Shown here: positions 25,584 through 34,471 of the stretch, piece by piece | How the letters are laid out: each line of letters opens with the position of its first letter | Numbering within the stretch: position 1 is the stretch's first letter | Origin: Candidatus Treponema merdequi | Lineage (GTDB): Bacteria > Spirochaetota > Spirochaetia > Treponematales > Treponemataceae | Assembly: GCA_018064525.1 (NCBI GenBank) | Contig: JAGHVB010000033.1 | Coordinates: 37,684-101,683, forward strand | Direction: 5' to 3' | DNA: 64,000 bases | Position numbers and translations under genes: made by a program | Notes under the pieces: model-generated | What the model saw: the letters and a program-made list of their open reading frames with translations, nothing else | Told to the model about the DNA's origin: nothing | The model's database searches: none

Positions 25584-26965
25584 TGCGGGAATGCCATCTG
25601 TTCTGGTTTGAAAACTTCATCAAATTTTTCTGAAGTCAAAAAGCCAAGTCCAACGCAGGCCTCTTTCAATGAAATATTTTCTTCAAAAGCTTTGTGTGCA
25701 GTCTTTGCAGCATTTTCATAACCGATATACGGATTAAGTGCTGTAACAAGCATCAGGGAATTGTAAAGATTATCATGCATCTTTTCTTTATTTGCAGTAA
25801 TTCCAGAAGCACAGTTTTTATTGAAGCTTATCATGGATTCTGCAAGCAGTCTTGCACTCTGAATAAAATTATATGCAATGACAGGCATAAAAACATTCAG
25901 TTCAAAGTTACCCTGACTTGCAGCAAATCCGACTGCAGCATCATTTCCCATTACCTGAACAGCAACCATAGTTACTGCTTCACACTGAGTAGGATTTACT
26001 TTTCCAGGCATAATAGAACTGCCCGGTTCATTTTCAGGAATATGAATTTCACCAAGCCCGTCACGAGGACCGGAAGCAAGCCATCTTACATCGTTTGCAA
26101 TTTTCATCATATCACAGGCAAGAGCCTTGATTGCACCGTGAGCAAAAACAAGTTCATCCTTTGAAGTGAGTGCATGAAATTTATTCGGTGCTGTAACAAA
26201 ATCTTTTCCAGTCAATTTTGAAACTGCTTCTGCAACTTTTTCATCAAAACCTTTCGGAGCATTAAGTCCTGTTCCAACAGCAGTTCCTCCAAGGGCAAGC
26301 TGCTTTAGATAAGGCAAAGATGAAAGAAGCATTTCTTTATCGCGTTCAAGTGAAGTCCTCCAGCCAGAGATTTCCTGGCTGAACGAAATAGGGACTGCAT
26401 CCTGAAGATGAGTTCTTCCAGACTTTACGATTCCCTCATTTTCTTTTTCAAGTCTTTTAAAAGTTTCAGTGAGAGTATCAATTGCAGGAATAAGCTTATC
26501 TTCAACAATACAAACTGCGCTTATATGAAGTGCTGTCGGAAAAGTATCATTTGATGACTGAGACATATTGATGTCATCATTCGGATGACAGAGTTTAATG
26601 CCTGCAATTTCGTTGGCACGGTTTGCAATTACTTCATTTGCATTCATGTTTGACTGAGTTCCGCTTCCTGTCTGCCATACTACAAGCGGAAAGTGATCAT
26701 TTAAGGTTCCATCAATAACTTCATCACAGGCTTTCGAAATTGCTTCGAGTTTTTCGCCGGTCATTTTTTCAGGCTTAAGAGAACTGTTTGCAATCGCGCA
26801 GGCTTTTTTTAAGTAACCAAAAGCCTTTGTAATTTCACGAGGCATCGTTTCAAGCCCGATACCGATTTCAAAATTTTCATGACTGCGTTCTGTCTGAGCG
26901 CCCCAGTATTTATCAGCAGGTACCTTTACTTCTCCCATGCTGTCATGTTCAATTTTATATTCCAT
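25577..26965 (-). CDS. fumC: Fumarate hydratase, class II
   Basis: Reversible hydration of fumarate to malate; cofactor-free homotetramer. 462 residues, the usual length. Hallmarks: TGSGTQSNMN (about 99), SSNDTFPTA (about 135), GRTHLQDA (about 183), and the superfamily signature GSSIMPGKVNPTQCE (about 315) with the catalytic Ser loop. ASQGNFELNVFMPV follows. It starts 3 bp after the dehydrogenase gene and so forms a two-gene operon. Together they convert oxaloacetate to fumarate, which the fumarate reductase encoded 12 kb away can use. Aspartase was considered, but the motif details and neighbour favour fumarase. Confidence 0.95.
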   Translation of the reverse strand: MEYKIEHDSMGEVKVPADKYWGAQTERSHENFEIGIGLETMPREITKAFGYLKKACAIANSSLKPEKMTGEKLEAISKACDEVIDGTLNDHFPLVVWQTGSGTQSNMNANEVIANRANEIAGIKLCHPNDDINMSQSSNDTFPTALHISAVCIVEDKLIPAIDTLTETFKRLEKENEGIVKSGRTHLQDAVPISFSQEISGWRTSLERDKEMLLSSLPYLKQLALGGTAVGTGLNAPKGFDEKVAEAVSKLTGKDFVTAPNKFHALTSKDELVFAHGAIKALACDMMKIANDVRWLASGPRDGLGEIHIPENEPGSSIMPGKVNPTQCEAVTMVAVQVMGNDAAVGFAASQGNFELNVFMPVIAYNFIQSARLLAESMISFNKNCASGITANKEKMHDNLYNSLMLVTALNPYIGYENAAKTAHKAFEENISLKEACVGLGFLTSEKFDEVFKPEQMAFPQK

Positions 26966-26968
26966 AAT

Positions 26969-27916
26969 TTAAAACCTCAGCTGTTTGATAACATCTTTTA
27001 AACAATCTGCACTGTGCCTTAATTTTTCAATCTCATCATCAGAAAGAGGAGCAACAAGATGCGATTTAATTCCAGCAGGACCTACGACACAAAGAATACT
27101 GAGACATACATCGTCAATTCCATATTCCCCATTAAGCATCGAAGAAACAGTCAGTGTCGAATCCATCACATTATCAACACAATCAACAAGATGACATGTA
27201 CTTGCTGCAATTGCATAATAAGTTGCTCCCTTGCGTTCAATAATCTTGCTTCCAGACTTTCTCATATAATTTTCCACATCTTTATAATCAAGCGGCGGAA
27301 AAACATCATCTCTGCTTGCAACACTTTCTGCATATTTTGAAACAGGCACACCGGAAATATTTGCAAGTGACCATGGTACAAAAGAAGAATCACCGTGTTC
27401 ACCAAAAACATAACCATGGACATTTGACTGAGTAAGATAATAATATTCAGCAATACGTGCTCTTAATCTGGCTGAATCAAGAAGTGTTCCTGTTCCCATA
27501 ATCTGATTAGGTTTTAAACCTGAAGTTTTATAAAACTGATATGTCAGGATATCACATGGATTTGCAACAATAATATATTTTGCATCCGGCGCATATTGTG
27601 TTATCTGCGGAATAATCGACTTTGTGATATCCACATTAACCTGCGCAAGATCAAGTCTTGACTGTCCGGGTTTTCTTGCAACTCCCGAAGTAAGAATTAC
27701 AATTTCAGAATTTTTTGCATCACTGTAAGTTCCGGCATAAATATTTACCGCAGGACAAAATGGAAGTCCCTGTTTAATATCCATCGCCTCGCCCATTGCT
27801 TTTTCATTGTTGATATCAATCAGAACAACTTCTGTCGCAAGTCCCCTGATAGTCAAAGTATATGCAATAGTTGAACCTACTGCACCAGCACCGATAATTG
27901 TTACTTTTTGTGCCAT
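26969..27916 (-). CDS. L-lactate dehydrogenase-fold enzyme, probably malate dehydrogenase
   Basis: About 315 residues. NAD-binding GAGAVGS (about 8) and an Asp at the end of beta-2 (VLIDIN) indicate NADH. The catalytic His is in GEHGDSSFVPW (about 178) and the substrate Arg in LDSARLRARIAEY. The overall sequence is LDH-like, but the specificity loop reads GVARKPGQSR. Arg occupies the place where lactate dehydrogenases have Gln (NQKPGETR), and Arg there selects oxaloacetate/malate. The Thr in KGATYYAIA is LDH-like, so evidence is mixed. Location directly ahead of fumC supports malate dehydrogenase. ATG 27916 (GGAG 6 bp upstream) is preferred to the GTG at 27928. Confidence 0.82.
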   Translation of the reverse strand: MAQKVTIIGAGAVGSTIAYTLTIRGLATEVVLIDINNEKAMGEAMDIKQGLPFCPAVNIYAGTYSDAKNSEIVILTSGVARKPGQSRLDLAQVNVDITKSIIPQITQYAPDAKYIIVANPCDILTYQFYKTSGLKPNQIMGTGTLLDSARLRARIAEYYYLTQSNVHGYVFGEHGDSSFVPWSLANISGVPVSKYAESVASRDDVFPPLDYKDVENYMRKSGSKIIERKGATYYAIAASTCHLVDCVDNVMDSTLTVSSMLNGEYGIDDVCLSILCVVGPAGIKSHLVAPLSDDEIEKLRHSADCLKDVIKQLRF

Positions 27917-28009
27917 AGTCAGCTCCACAAGTATGATATGTTACTATAAATATACTAAATATTTGCTTTTTTTTCCAATATATTAGATAATATTATGCGG
28001 AGTAAGTTA

Positions 28010-29425
28010 ATGCCAGATAAAGAGTTTACTGCAAAGTTTCTTGAAGCTATTGACCAGAGAACAAATTATTACAATTCTACAGTTTTTCCTCAGCTGCTTG
28101 AACAATATCGTCTGCTCCATACATGTGTTAAAAACATTATCGAAGCAATGATTCAAAAATCAATCATCAAACCAGACCCATACAAACTCGAAAAGAAAAT
28201 ATCTGATATTGAACCTATTATAAATGAACAGTTTATCGATTCTGAAAAATCCCTCGTAATCGGAACAAGAGTTTCTGATTACGAAGCTATGCTCGACTTT
28301 ATCAGTACTTATTACAAATTTTCCCTCGACAATATGAATTTTGCAAAAATCAAAACGTTTGTGGAATTTAACTCGACCTTCATGTGGGGAAATTTTTCAA
28401 CATCAAATCCATCGCCAAATACACGCGGTCTTGCACTCCTTTTATCAGAAACAAAATACGGAGCACAGGCCCTTACTGTAAGTACAATAAATGACAATCT
28501 TTCAAAATGTGATAAAACTACAAAACAGATAAATACAATTTTAAAAGAGTTGAATGAATTTCAAAAAGAAGTTTACAAAGCTTATGTCAGAAAAAATGTA
28601 TTTGACTATCCGAAATTTGACACTGACAGGGCAAATGCATCGATGGAAGCAGAAATTGCCGAAATTAAAAAACACTATAATGCCGTAATGGGTAAAATTC
28701 CTTACTACACAGCACTCATAGAAGAAATTGCCCAGGAAGATCTAAGCCCTAACAGACAGAAAATTCAGGCAAACATCCTTTCAAAATTAAAAGTAAATTT
28801 ACAGAATTCTCAAAAGAAAGAAAAATCAGTTGATACAAAAGAAATACTCATGCAGGCTGTCCATGCACTCTCTGGACTTGCACCACAGCTTGAAGTTGTA
28901 GCATCAAAGATTTCAGAAAATCATAAACTTTTACAAAATGAAAACAATTCATTTTTTGCAAAACTTGCACGTGCAATCAGAAAAGCATTCAGTATTGCAG
29001 AACCGCCTGTAATTTATGAAATCACAATTACAGATTCAACAACCGGAACCAAATCAAAAGAAAAAATCGAATATACGGAATTCTATCAGAATCTCATAAA
29101 GAAAATTAATTTTTTCAATTCGTTTTCTTTAAAGCAGTCTCCGGGATACCAGAAAATTGAAGCAAGCCCATCAGAAAAAATCCTCGACTTTTTAAATAAA
29201 CAGCTCTCGGAATCACAGAAACTTCTGGTAAGACTTAATTCTTTTGATGAATATTTCAAAGCCTCTGCAAACAATGAAGACAAGAAAAATATCAAAGGCC
29301 TTAAAATGGAACTTACTTCCCTTAAAAATACAATCGTAAATACAAACCAGCATCGTGCTGATTACATTTCTTTCGTCGAAGAACAGAATCAGCTGCAGAA
29401 ACTTGGAATCTCAAATGAAAATTAA
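28010..29425 (+). CDS. Spirochaete-type protein of unknown function
   Basis: About 471 residues, predicted almost entirely helical with long amphipathic/coiled stretches and no signal peptide or membrane helix. I do not recognise a domain. The composition resembles the other large orphan protein in this window (53685-55400). The ATG at 28010 has GGAG 7 bp upstream and is preferred to an ATG at 27995 that lies before that site. The last 11 bp overlap the start of the peptide-binding protein gene, so the two are probably translated together; it may be a cytoplasmic partner or regulator of that system. Confidence 0.7.
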   Translation: MPDKEFTAKFLEAIDQRTNYYNSTVFPQLLEQYRLLHTCVKNIIEAMIQKSIIKPDPYKLEKKISDIEPIINEQFIDSEKSLVIGTRVSDYEAMLDFISTYYKFSLDNMNFAKIKTFVEFNSTFMWGNFSTSNPSPNTRGLALLLSETKYGAQALTVSTINDNLSKCDKTTKQINTILKELNEFQKEVYKAYVRKNVFDYPKFDTDRANASMEAEIAEIKKHYNAVMGKIPYYTALIEEIAQEDLSPNRQKIQANILSKLKVNLQNSQKKEKSVDTKEILMQAVHALSGLAPQLEVVASKISENHKLLQNENNSFFAKLARAIRKAFSIAEPPVIYEITITDSTTGTKSKEKIEYTEFYQNLIKKINFFNSFSLKQSPGYQKIEASPSEKILDFLNKQLSESQKLLVRLNSFDEYFKASANNEDKKNIKGLKMELTSLKNTIVNTNQHRADYISFVEEQNQLQKLGISNEN

Positions 29426-30962
29426 AAAAATATTAATTACAGCACTTCTCATAAGTGCTGTCTTTTCATCTTTTGCTCAGACCAGTTCAGATAAAGAACT
29501 GACAGTCGTCATGCAGCGCGGAAACCTCGATTTAAATCCTCACACTTCAGCCTACACTGATGAAGCACAGATTTTAAACAGCCTTTACGAAGGACTTTTT
29601 ACATACAATCCGATAACATCAGATCCAGAAAATGCACTTGTAGAATCATATTCAACAAGCAGGGACATGCTTGTCTATAATTTTAAATTAAAAGAAAATT
29701 CTTTTTTTTCAAACGGCAGAAAAATTACAGCAGAAGATATAAAAAATTCATGGCTTGCACTTTTAAATACACCGGGCGCATACTACGCTTCTTTTCTTGA
29801 CATCATAAAAGGTGCAAAGAACTTTCGTCTCGGAAAAGGGAAAGCAGAAGACGTAGCAATTTTTTCAAAAGGTGAATATTTTCTTCGGGTTGAACTTGAA
29901 AGCCCCGCAAGTCACTTTCCAAAAATCTTATGTCTTCATGCCTTTGCCGCAATAGATTTAAAAGACGGCTCATTTTCAGGACCATACATTCTTGATCAGA
30001 TTTCTGACACAAAAATAGTCCTTAAGAAAAATGAATGCTACAGAGAAAATTGTGCAGTCAACATTCCAAAAATAAATATTCTGTTCAGCTCAAACAAAGA
30101 AGATAATTCAGTCCTTTTTAATTCCGGAATTGCACAATGGATAATGGCTGACTGTGAAGTAAAGACAATTCTTGACAAGGAATCTGTTTTATTTGAACCG
30201 CTTTTCGGTACCTACTATTTTTTCTTTAAACTCAGAAACAAAAATCTTACTCAAAAAGTCCGTCAGGCTCTTATGGAAGCAACTCCATGGGAAGAACTTC
30301 GTAAAGGTTCACTTTGTCCTGCAGCAACTTTAATCTTTCCGCTTACAGGATATTCAAGACCAGCTCCGCTTGATTACACAGATTCTGATCATGCAAAAAC
30401 ACTTTTAAATGAAGCAAAAAAAGAACTTGGTCTTTCAGATGAAGAAGTCATCGAGCTGACATTTGAAATTCCGGAAGGTGACAGCATTTACGAAGCAGCC
30501 ACATTATTAAAATATGCATGGGGAGAAATCGGAGTTAGACTCAACATAAAAATAAATTCAAATCCTGCATATATTTCTGAAATTTCAAAACTTGATTCTG
30601 ATCTTTTTATCTACACATGGATCGGAGATTTTTCAGACCCGTCAGCCTTTCTCGAACTTTTCCGCTCTGACTCAACACTAAATGAAACTTTATGGAAAGA
30701 CAGAAACTTTGATGCTCTCCTCGACAAAGCAAACAGCACAAAAAAAAGTTCAGACCGCCTCGCAATTCTTTCAGAAGCAGAAGACATCCTTCTTTCTTCC
30801 GGCGTCATAATTCCGCTGACTCATTCAATTGACCTCAATGTCGTAAATAAAAATGAGCTCGGAGGCTATTTTACAAATGCACTCGGAATTCATCCTTTCA
30901 AGCATATGTACTTTAACCCTCCAAAATCCCAGTTTCAATACGGTAAAGTTGCAAAATTTTAG
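29415..30962 (+). CDS. Peptide/solute ABC transporter substrate-binding protein
   Basis: About 515 residues of the extracellular solute-binding family 5 (OppA/DppA). The signal peptide MKIKKILITALLISAVF ends with an AxA-like FAQ site. The mature start LTVVMQRGNLDLNPHTS and the following EAQILNSLYEGLF match the family N-terminal signature. A WIGDFSDPSAFLELF segment (about 410) belongs to the second lobe. No lipobox Cys is present, so it is probably periplasmic rather than lipid-anchored. The start is taken as ATG 29415 because it gives the signal peptide. No permease or ATPase gene follows, so it must share a transporter encoded elsewhere. Confidence 0.88.
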   Translation: MKIKKILITALLISAVFSSFAQTSSDKELTVVMQRGNLDLNPHTSAYTDEAQILNSLYEGLFTYNPITSDPENALVESYSTSRDMLVYNFKLKENSFFSNGRKITAEDIKNSWLALLNTPGAYYASFLDIIKGAKNFRLGKGKAEDVAIFSKGEYFLRVELESPASHFPKILCLHAFAAIDLKDGSFSGPYILDQISDTKIVLKKNECYRENCAVNIPKINILFSSNKEDNSVLFNSGIAQWIMADCEVKTILDKESVLFEPLFGTYYFFFKLRNKNLTQKVRQALMEATPWEELRKGSLCPAATLIFPLTGYSRPAPLDYTDSDHAKTLLNEAKKELGLSDEEVIELTFEIPEGDSIYEAATLLKYAWGEIGVRLNIKINSNPAYISEISKLDSDLFIYTWIGDFSDPSAFLELFRSDSTLNETLWKDRNFDALLDKANSTKKSSDRLAILSEAEDILLSSGVIIPLTHSIDLNVVNKNELGGYFTNALGIHPFKHMYFNPPKSQFQYGKVAKF

Positions 30963-30973
30963 TTAAGTTGAAC

Positions 30974-31002
30974 TTGTAACACCGCCATCAAAATATTATA
31001 AT
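30974..31002 (+). promoter_or_regulatory. ackA promoter
   Basis: TTGTAA (30974-30979), 17-bp spacer, TATAAT (30997-31002). A leader of about 35 bases with AAAGGAAA precedes the ackA ATG. Confidence 0.6.
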
Positions 31003-31043
31003 ATTTGTCATAAATCTCTATTAATCACAAAGGAAAAATCACT

Positions 31044-32381
31044 ATGGTTATTCTTACATTGAACTGCGGATCTTCATCTGCAAAATACCAGGTTTATGAC
31101 TGGGACAACAAAGAAGTAATGGCTAACGGTGTTGTTGAACGCATCGGTTCTGATGGAAGCTGCATTACTCACAAAGCAAAAGGACAGAAAATTGAACTTG
31201 AAAGTGCCTGCCCTACTCACAAAGAAGCAATCGAATTAATCTTAAAAGAAATCACTGACAAAGATGTTGGTGTCATTAAATCAATGGACGAAATCGGAGC
31301 TGTTGGTCACCGCGTACTTCACGGCGGAGACAAATTTACAAAATCAGTTCTCGTTACTCCGGAAGTTCTCGACGGATTCCGCTCAGTAATCGACTTAGGC
31401 CCTCTTCACATGCCTGCAAACATCATGGGTATTGAAGCCGCTCAGAAAGTAATGCCTAATGTTCCACACGCAGCAATCATGGATACAGCATGGCACCAGA
31501 CAATGCCTGAAGAAACATTCCAGTACGCAATTCCACGCGAATGGTACGAAAAATACGCAGCACGCCGCTACGGATTCCACGGAACATCATTCCTCTACAC
31601 AGCAAAACGCGCAGCAGTTCTCCTTGGAAAAGATCCTAAAGATACAAACCTCATCATCTGTCACATCGGAAACGGTTCTTCAATGTGTGCAGTTAAGAAC
31701 GGACAGTGCTACGATACAACAATGGGTATCACACCGCTCGAAGGTCTCGTAATGGGAACTCGTTCAGGAGACATCGACCCAGCTCTTCCATTCTACATCA
31801 TGAGAAAAACAGGAATGTCAGCTGACGAAATGGACAAAGCATTAAACAAAAAATGTGGTTGTCTTGGAATCACAGGCAAATACACAGACCGCCGCGACAT
31901 CGAAATCGCTGCAGCAGAAGGCGACAAACTTTCACAGCTCTGTATCGAAATGGAAGCACTCCGCATCAAAAAATACATCGGTGCATTCATGGCAGAACTC
32001 GGACACGTAGATGCTATCGTATGGACAGCAGGTGTCGGCGAACGCGGACCAATCACACGCGGTAAAGCATGTTCAGGTCTCGAAGAATACGGAATCAAAA
32101 TCGATGCTCAGAGAAACGAATGGTCATTCACAGGCAACGCAGAAACATGCATCTCAGCAGATGACTCAAAAACAAAAATCTTCGTAATTCCAACAGACGA
32201 AGAACTCGTAATGACAGAAGACGCATATGCCCTCATGAAAGGCACATACGACGTTCATACAAACTTCAAATACTCTTTCCAGGACCCTTCATACGTAAAC
32301 AAAGCCCGCGAAGCCGGCCTCGTTGGTGACCTCAAAAAGAGACCAAACCTCGAAAAAGTAATCGTAAGACCAAACAAATAG
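31044..32381 (+). CDS. ackA: Acetate kinase
   Basis: Makes ATP from acetyl phosphate; a cytoplasmic fermentative step. 445 residues with the ASKHA-fold signatures [14 protein letters not shown] (N terminus), [11 protein letters not shown] (about 92), [17 protein letters not shown] and ICHIGNGSS. The usual Phe in DTAFH is Trp here. It is about 40 residues longer than typical enzymes at the C terminus, as in other treponemal AckA proteins I recall. Codon use is visibly more biased (many AAC, ATC, TTC) than in neighbours, which suggests high expression. It stands alone with its own promoter and a strong terminator. It supports an acetate-forming fermentation. Confidence 0.96.
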   Translation: MVILTLNCGSSSAKYQVYDWDNKEVMANGVVERIGSDGSCITHKAKGQKIELESACPTHKEAIELILKEITDKDVGVIKSMDEIGAVGHRVLHGGDKFTKSVLVTPEVLDGFRSVIDLGPLHMPANIMGIEAAQKVMPNVPHAAIMDTAWHQTMPEETFQYAIPREWYEKYAARRYGFHGTSFLYTAKRAAVLLGKDPKDTNLIICHIGNGSSMCAVKNGQCYDTTMGITPLEGLVMGTRSGDIDPALPFYIMRKTGMSADEMDKALNKKCGCLGITGKYTDRRDIEIAAAEGDKLSQLCIEMEALRIKKYIGAFMAELGHVDAIVWTAGVGERGPITRGKACSGLEEYGIKIDAQRNEWSFTGNAETCISADDSKTKIFVIPTDEELVMTEDAYALMKGTYDVHTNFKYSFQDPSYVNKAREAGLVGDLKKRPNLEKVIVRPNK

Positions 32382-32408
32382 TCAAAGGTTATTTTTAGTG
32401 GAATTTAG

Positions 32409-32442
32409 AGCTGCCGCTTTTATAAACGGCAGCTTTTTTTTT
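32409..32442 (+). terminator. ackA rho-independent terminator
   Basis: AGCTGCCG (32409-32416), 10-base loop, CGGCAGCT (32427-32434), then eight T residues. A textbook terminator 28 bp past the stop. Confidence 0.95.
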
Positions 32443-32484
32443 GTGTTAAAAAACAGAATCTATATTCTTAAATAATTCAAAATC

Positions 32485-33105
32485 TTATCTCTGACAGCTT
32501 GATGTCCTGACTCTCATCATCGTATCAACACCGCAAAGTTCCTTCACAATTGCCATCGCAAATTCCTCGGCAGCACCAGGACCTTTTCCGGTGATGATTT
32601 TATCATCAATGATGAAAGACTTCATATGAGAAAGGTAAGCCCCATCCATAAGTTCATCAATTTTTTCTGAATCTGAAATAAAATCAGAAATTTTCTGCTC
32701 CATTCCAGGGTAACATGTAAAATTATGGTCTTTAAGAAGTCCTGTTTTTGCAAGAACTACAATTGGAGAAGCACAGATTGCACAGACATATTTTTTTGCT
32801 TCTGCCATTTTAATGATATATTCAATTACTTTATCATCTGCACTGATATTTGCAGCGCCCGGCATTCCACCTGGAATAATAACGGCATCACAAAGTTCAT
32901 TTTTCTGGTTTTGTAAAAATTCCTCAAAACTCATATCACATAAAACTTTTATTCCATGAGCTCCTTCTATAACTTTATCAAAAGAACCGCCTTTTTCTGC
33001 AATTCCTGCCGTTACAACCTCAACGCCAGCACGACGCAGATAATCAACAGGAGTCAAAGCCTCAATTTCTTCAAAGCCAGGAGCAAGAATAACAACCGCT
33101 TTCAT
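32485..33105 (-). CDS. DJ-1/PfpI family protein
   Basis: 206 residues of the DJ-1/ThiJ/PfpI superfamily. It begins AVVILAPGFEEIEALTPVDYLRRAG, the characteristic strand-helix with the conserved Glu. The nucleophile elbow is CAICASPIVVLAKTGLL with the reactive Cys (about 109). A PGGMPGA motif (about 83) precedes it. Members act in protein/metabolite deglycation or oxidative-stress defence; the exact activity is not settled. It is a single minus-strand gene diverging from the response regulator at 33236, followed (convergently) by the ackA terminator. Confidence 0.88.
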   Translation of the reverse strand: MKAVVILAPGFEEIEALTPVDYLRRAGVEVVTAGIAEKGGSFDKVIEGAHGIKVLCDMSFEEFLQNQKNELCDAVIIPGGMPGAANISADDKVIEYIIKMAEAKKYVCAICASPIVVLAKTGLLKDHNFTCYPGMEQKISDFISDSEKIDELMDGAYLSHMKSFIIDDKIITGKGPGAAEEFAMAIVKELCGVDTMMRVRTSSCQR

Positions 33106-33200
33106 TTTTTACCTCATTTTTTAAGTGGAATTTTCACATCCGATTTCATTCATTATACACCGAAATCCCGTATTATTCCATTCCAACTTTAAAATACTTA

Positions 33201-33229
33201 TTGTAAAAACAATAAATTCATAATAAAAT
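33201..33229 (+). promoter_or_regulatory. Promoter placed for a leaderless mRNA
   Basis: TTGTAA (33201-33206), 17-bp spacer, TAAAAT (33224-33229), then only 6 bp to the ATG of the response regulator. There is no Shine-Dalgarno. Confidence 0.5.
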
Positions 33230-33235
33230 GAAAGA

Positions 33236-34471
33236 ATGAAAAAGGTTCTGATTATTGATTCATCAAAATTATTCAGTGATTTCATGAGAGAAAAGCTTTC
33301 TGCAGAAAATATCTCAGTAGAAGTTACTAACGGACGTCGTGACGCATACACAAGACTTATTACAGTTCTTCCGGATCTTGTAATTATGGATGTTTCAGAC
33401 TCCTTTACAGATTTGATGGATTTTCTTAAAAGTAAATTTTCAGATCCCAATGCAAAAAACATTCCGATTATTTTAACCGGACCTCAAATTGAAAAATCCA
33501 GAATTGCATCTCTTGTACGATATGGTGTCATTAAATATTTTCCGACTCCTATTAAATTTAATGCTTTCATCGAAGCAATCGGTGATGTATTGAAAATAAG
33601 TTTCTCCGTTGACACTACTCCTTCAATTCTTGGCGTTCATCACAACAAAGACATTATCTTCGTTGAACTTGCGCAGGTTTTAAACCGTGAAAAAATTTCA
33701 CTTCTTAAATACAGACTTTCTGAATTAATCGACAAAAAGGAAATGCAGAATCCAAAACTCATTCTTATGATGACGGATTTAATGCTTTCATTTGTTGATG
33801 GTTTTAATCTTGAATATCTTTTTGATACAATTCTTTCAGAAGAAAGAATTCCAAGAAAATATATAAAAATACTTTCACTCGACAGTTTTATTCCGGATTT
33901 TCTTGACGGACATCCGCAATATTCAGAAATCAAAGTTGTTCAGGACTTAAGAAAAGTTTTAACATCATTTGTTTCAATTACAGCAGCTCCTGATGAAGTT
34001 CCGGAACTTATCGCAGAAGAAATTCTCTTTCAGCAGGAAGTTGATGATGATACAATCGACCGCCGTTTTAATTTTGACCTCGATATTGATGATACAGAAG
34101 GAACTGTATTTAAAGTTGCAATCGTTGATGATGACAGCGTAGTTCGTTCTGTTCTTCAGCGTTCATTAAGTTCAATGGGAGCAGAAACAATTCTCTTTGA
34201 AGACGGTAATAAATTTCTTGCTTCAATAGAAAAAGAACATTTTGATCTTGCTATTCTTGATATCTTTATGCCTGGAATGTCCGGCTTTGACATACTGACA
34301 AAATTAAAACTCACTCCTGATTCTCCACCTGTAATTGTATACTCACAGGCAACTCAGCGCGAAGTTGTAATTCAAGCCCTAAGCCTTGGAGCAAAAAGCT
34401 ATCTTGCAAAACCTCAAAAGCCAGATGTAATCATTACAAAAGCTATCGAGGTATTACATGCTAAATCTTGA
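33236..34471 (+). CDS. Response regulator, two receiver domains with unknown middle
   Basis: 411 residues. Receiver 1 (1-120) starts VLIIDSSK and keeps an Asp in LVIMDVSD, but only one acidic residue at its N terminus, so phosphorylation is uncertain. A middle segment of about 150 residues is unrecognised. Receiver 2 starts VAIVDDDSV (about 296), with Asp in LAILDIFMPGMSG and Lys in YLAKPQK, and should be active. No DNA-binding output. Its 3' end overlaps the hybrid kinase by 14 bp, so they are coupled. A promoter ends 6 bp before the ATG with no ribosome-binding site. Confidence 0.85.
   Translation: MKKVLIIDSSKLFSDFMREKLSAENISVEVTNGRRDAYTRLITVLPDLVIMDVSDSFTDLMDFLKSKFSDPNAKNIPIILTGPQIEKSRIASLVRYGVIKYFPTPIKFNAFIEAIGDVLKISFSVDTTPSILGVHHNKDIIFVELAQVLNREKISLLKYRLSELIDKKEMQNPKLILMMTDLMLSFVDGFNLEYLFDTILSEERIPRKYIKILSLDSFIPDFLDGHPQYSEIKVVQDLRKVLTSFVSITAAPDEVPELIAEEILFQQEVDDDTIDRRFNFDLDIDDTEGTVFKVAIVDDDSVVRSVLQRSLSSMGAETILFEDGNKFLASIEKEHFDLAILDIFMPGMSGFDILTKLKLTPDSPPVIVYSQATQREVVIQALSLGAKSYLAKPQKPDVIITKAIEVLHAKS

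Noticed and set aside
25577..26965. fumC as aspartate ammonia-lyase
   Set aside because: Motif wording and the adjacent malate/lactate dehydrogenase favour fumarase; sequence alone leaves a small doubt.
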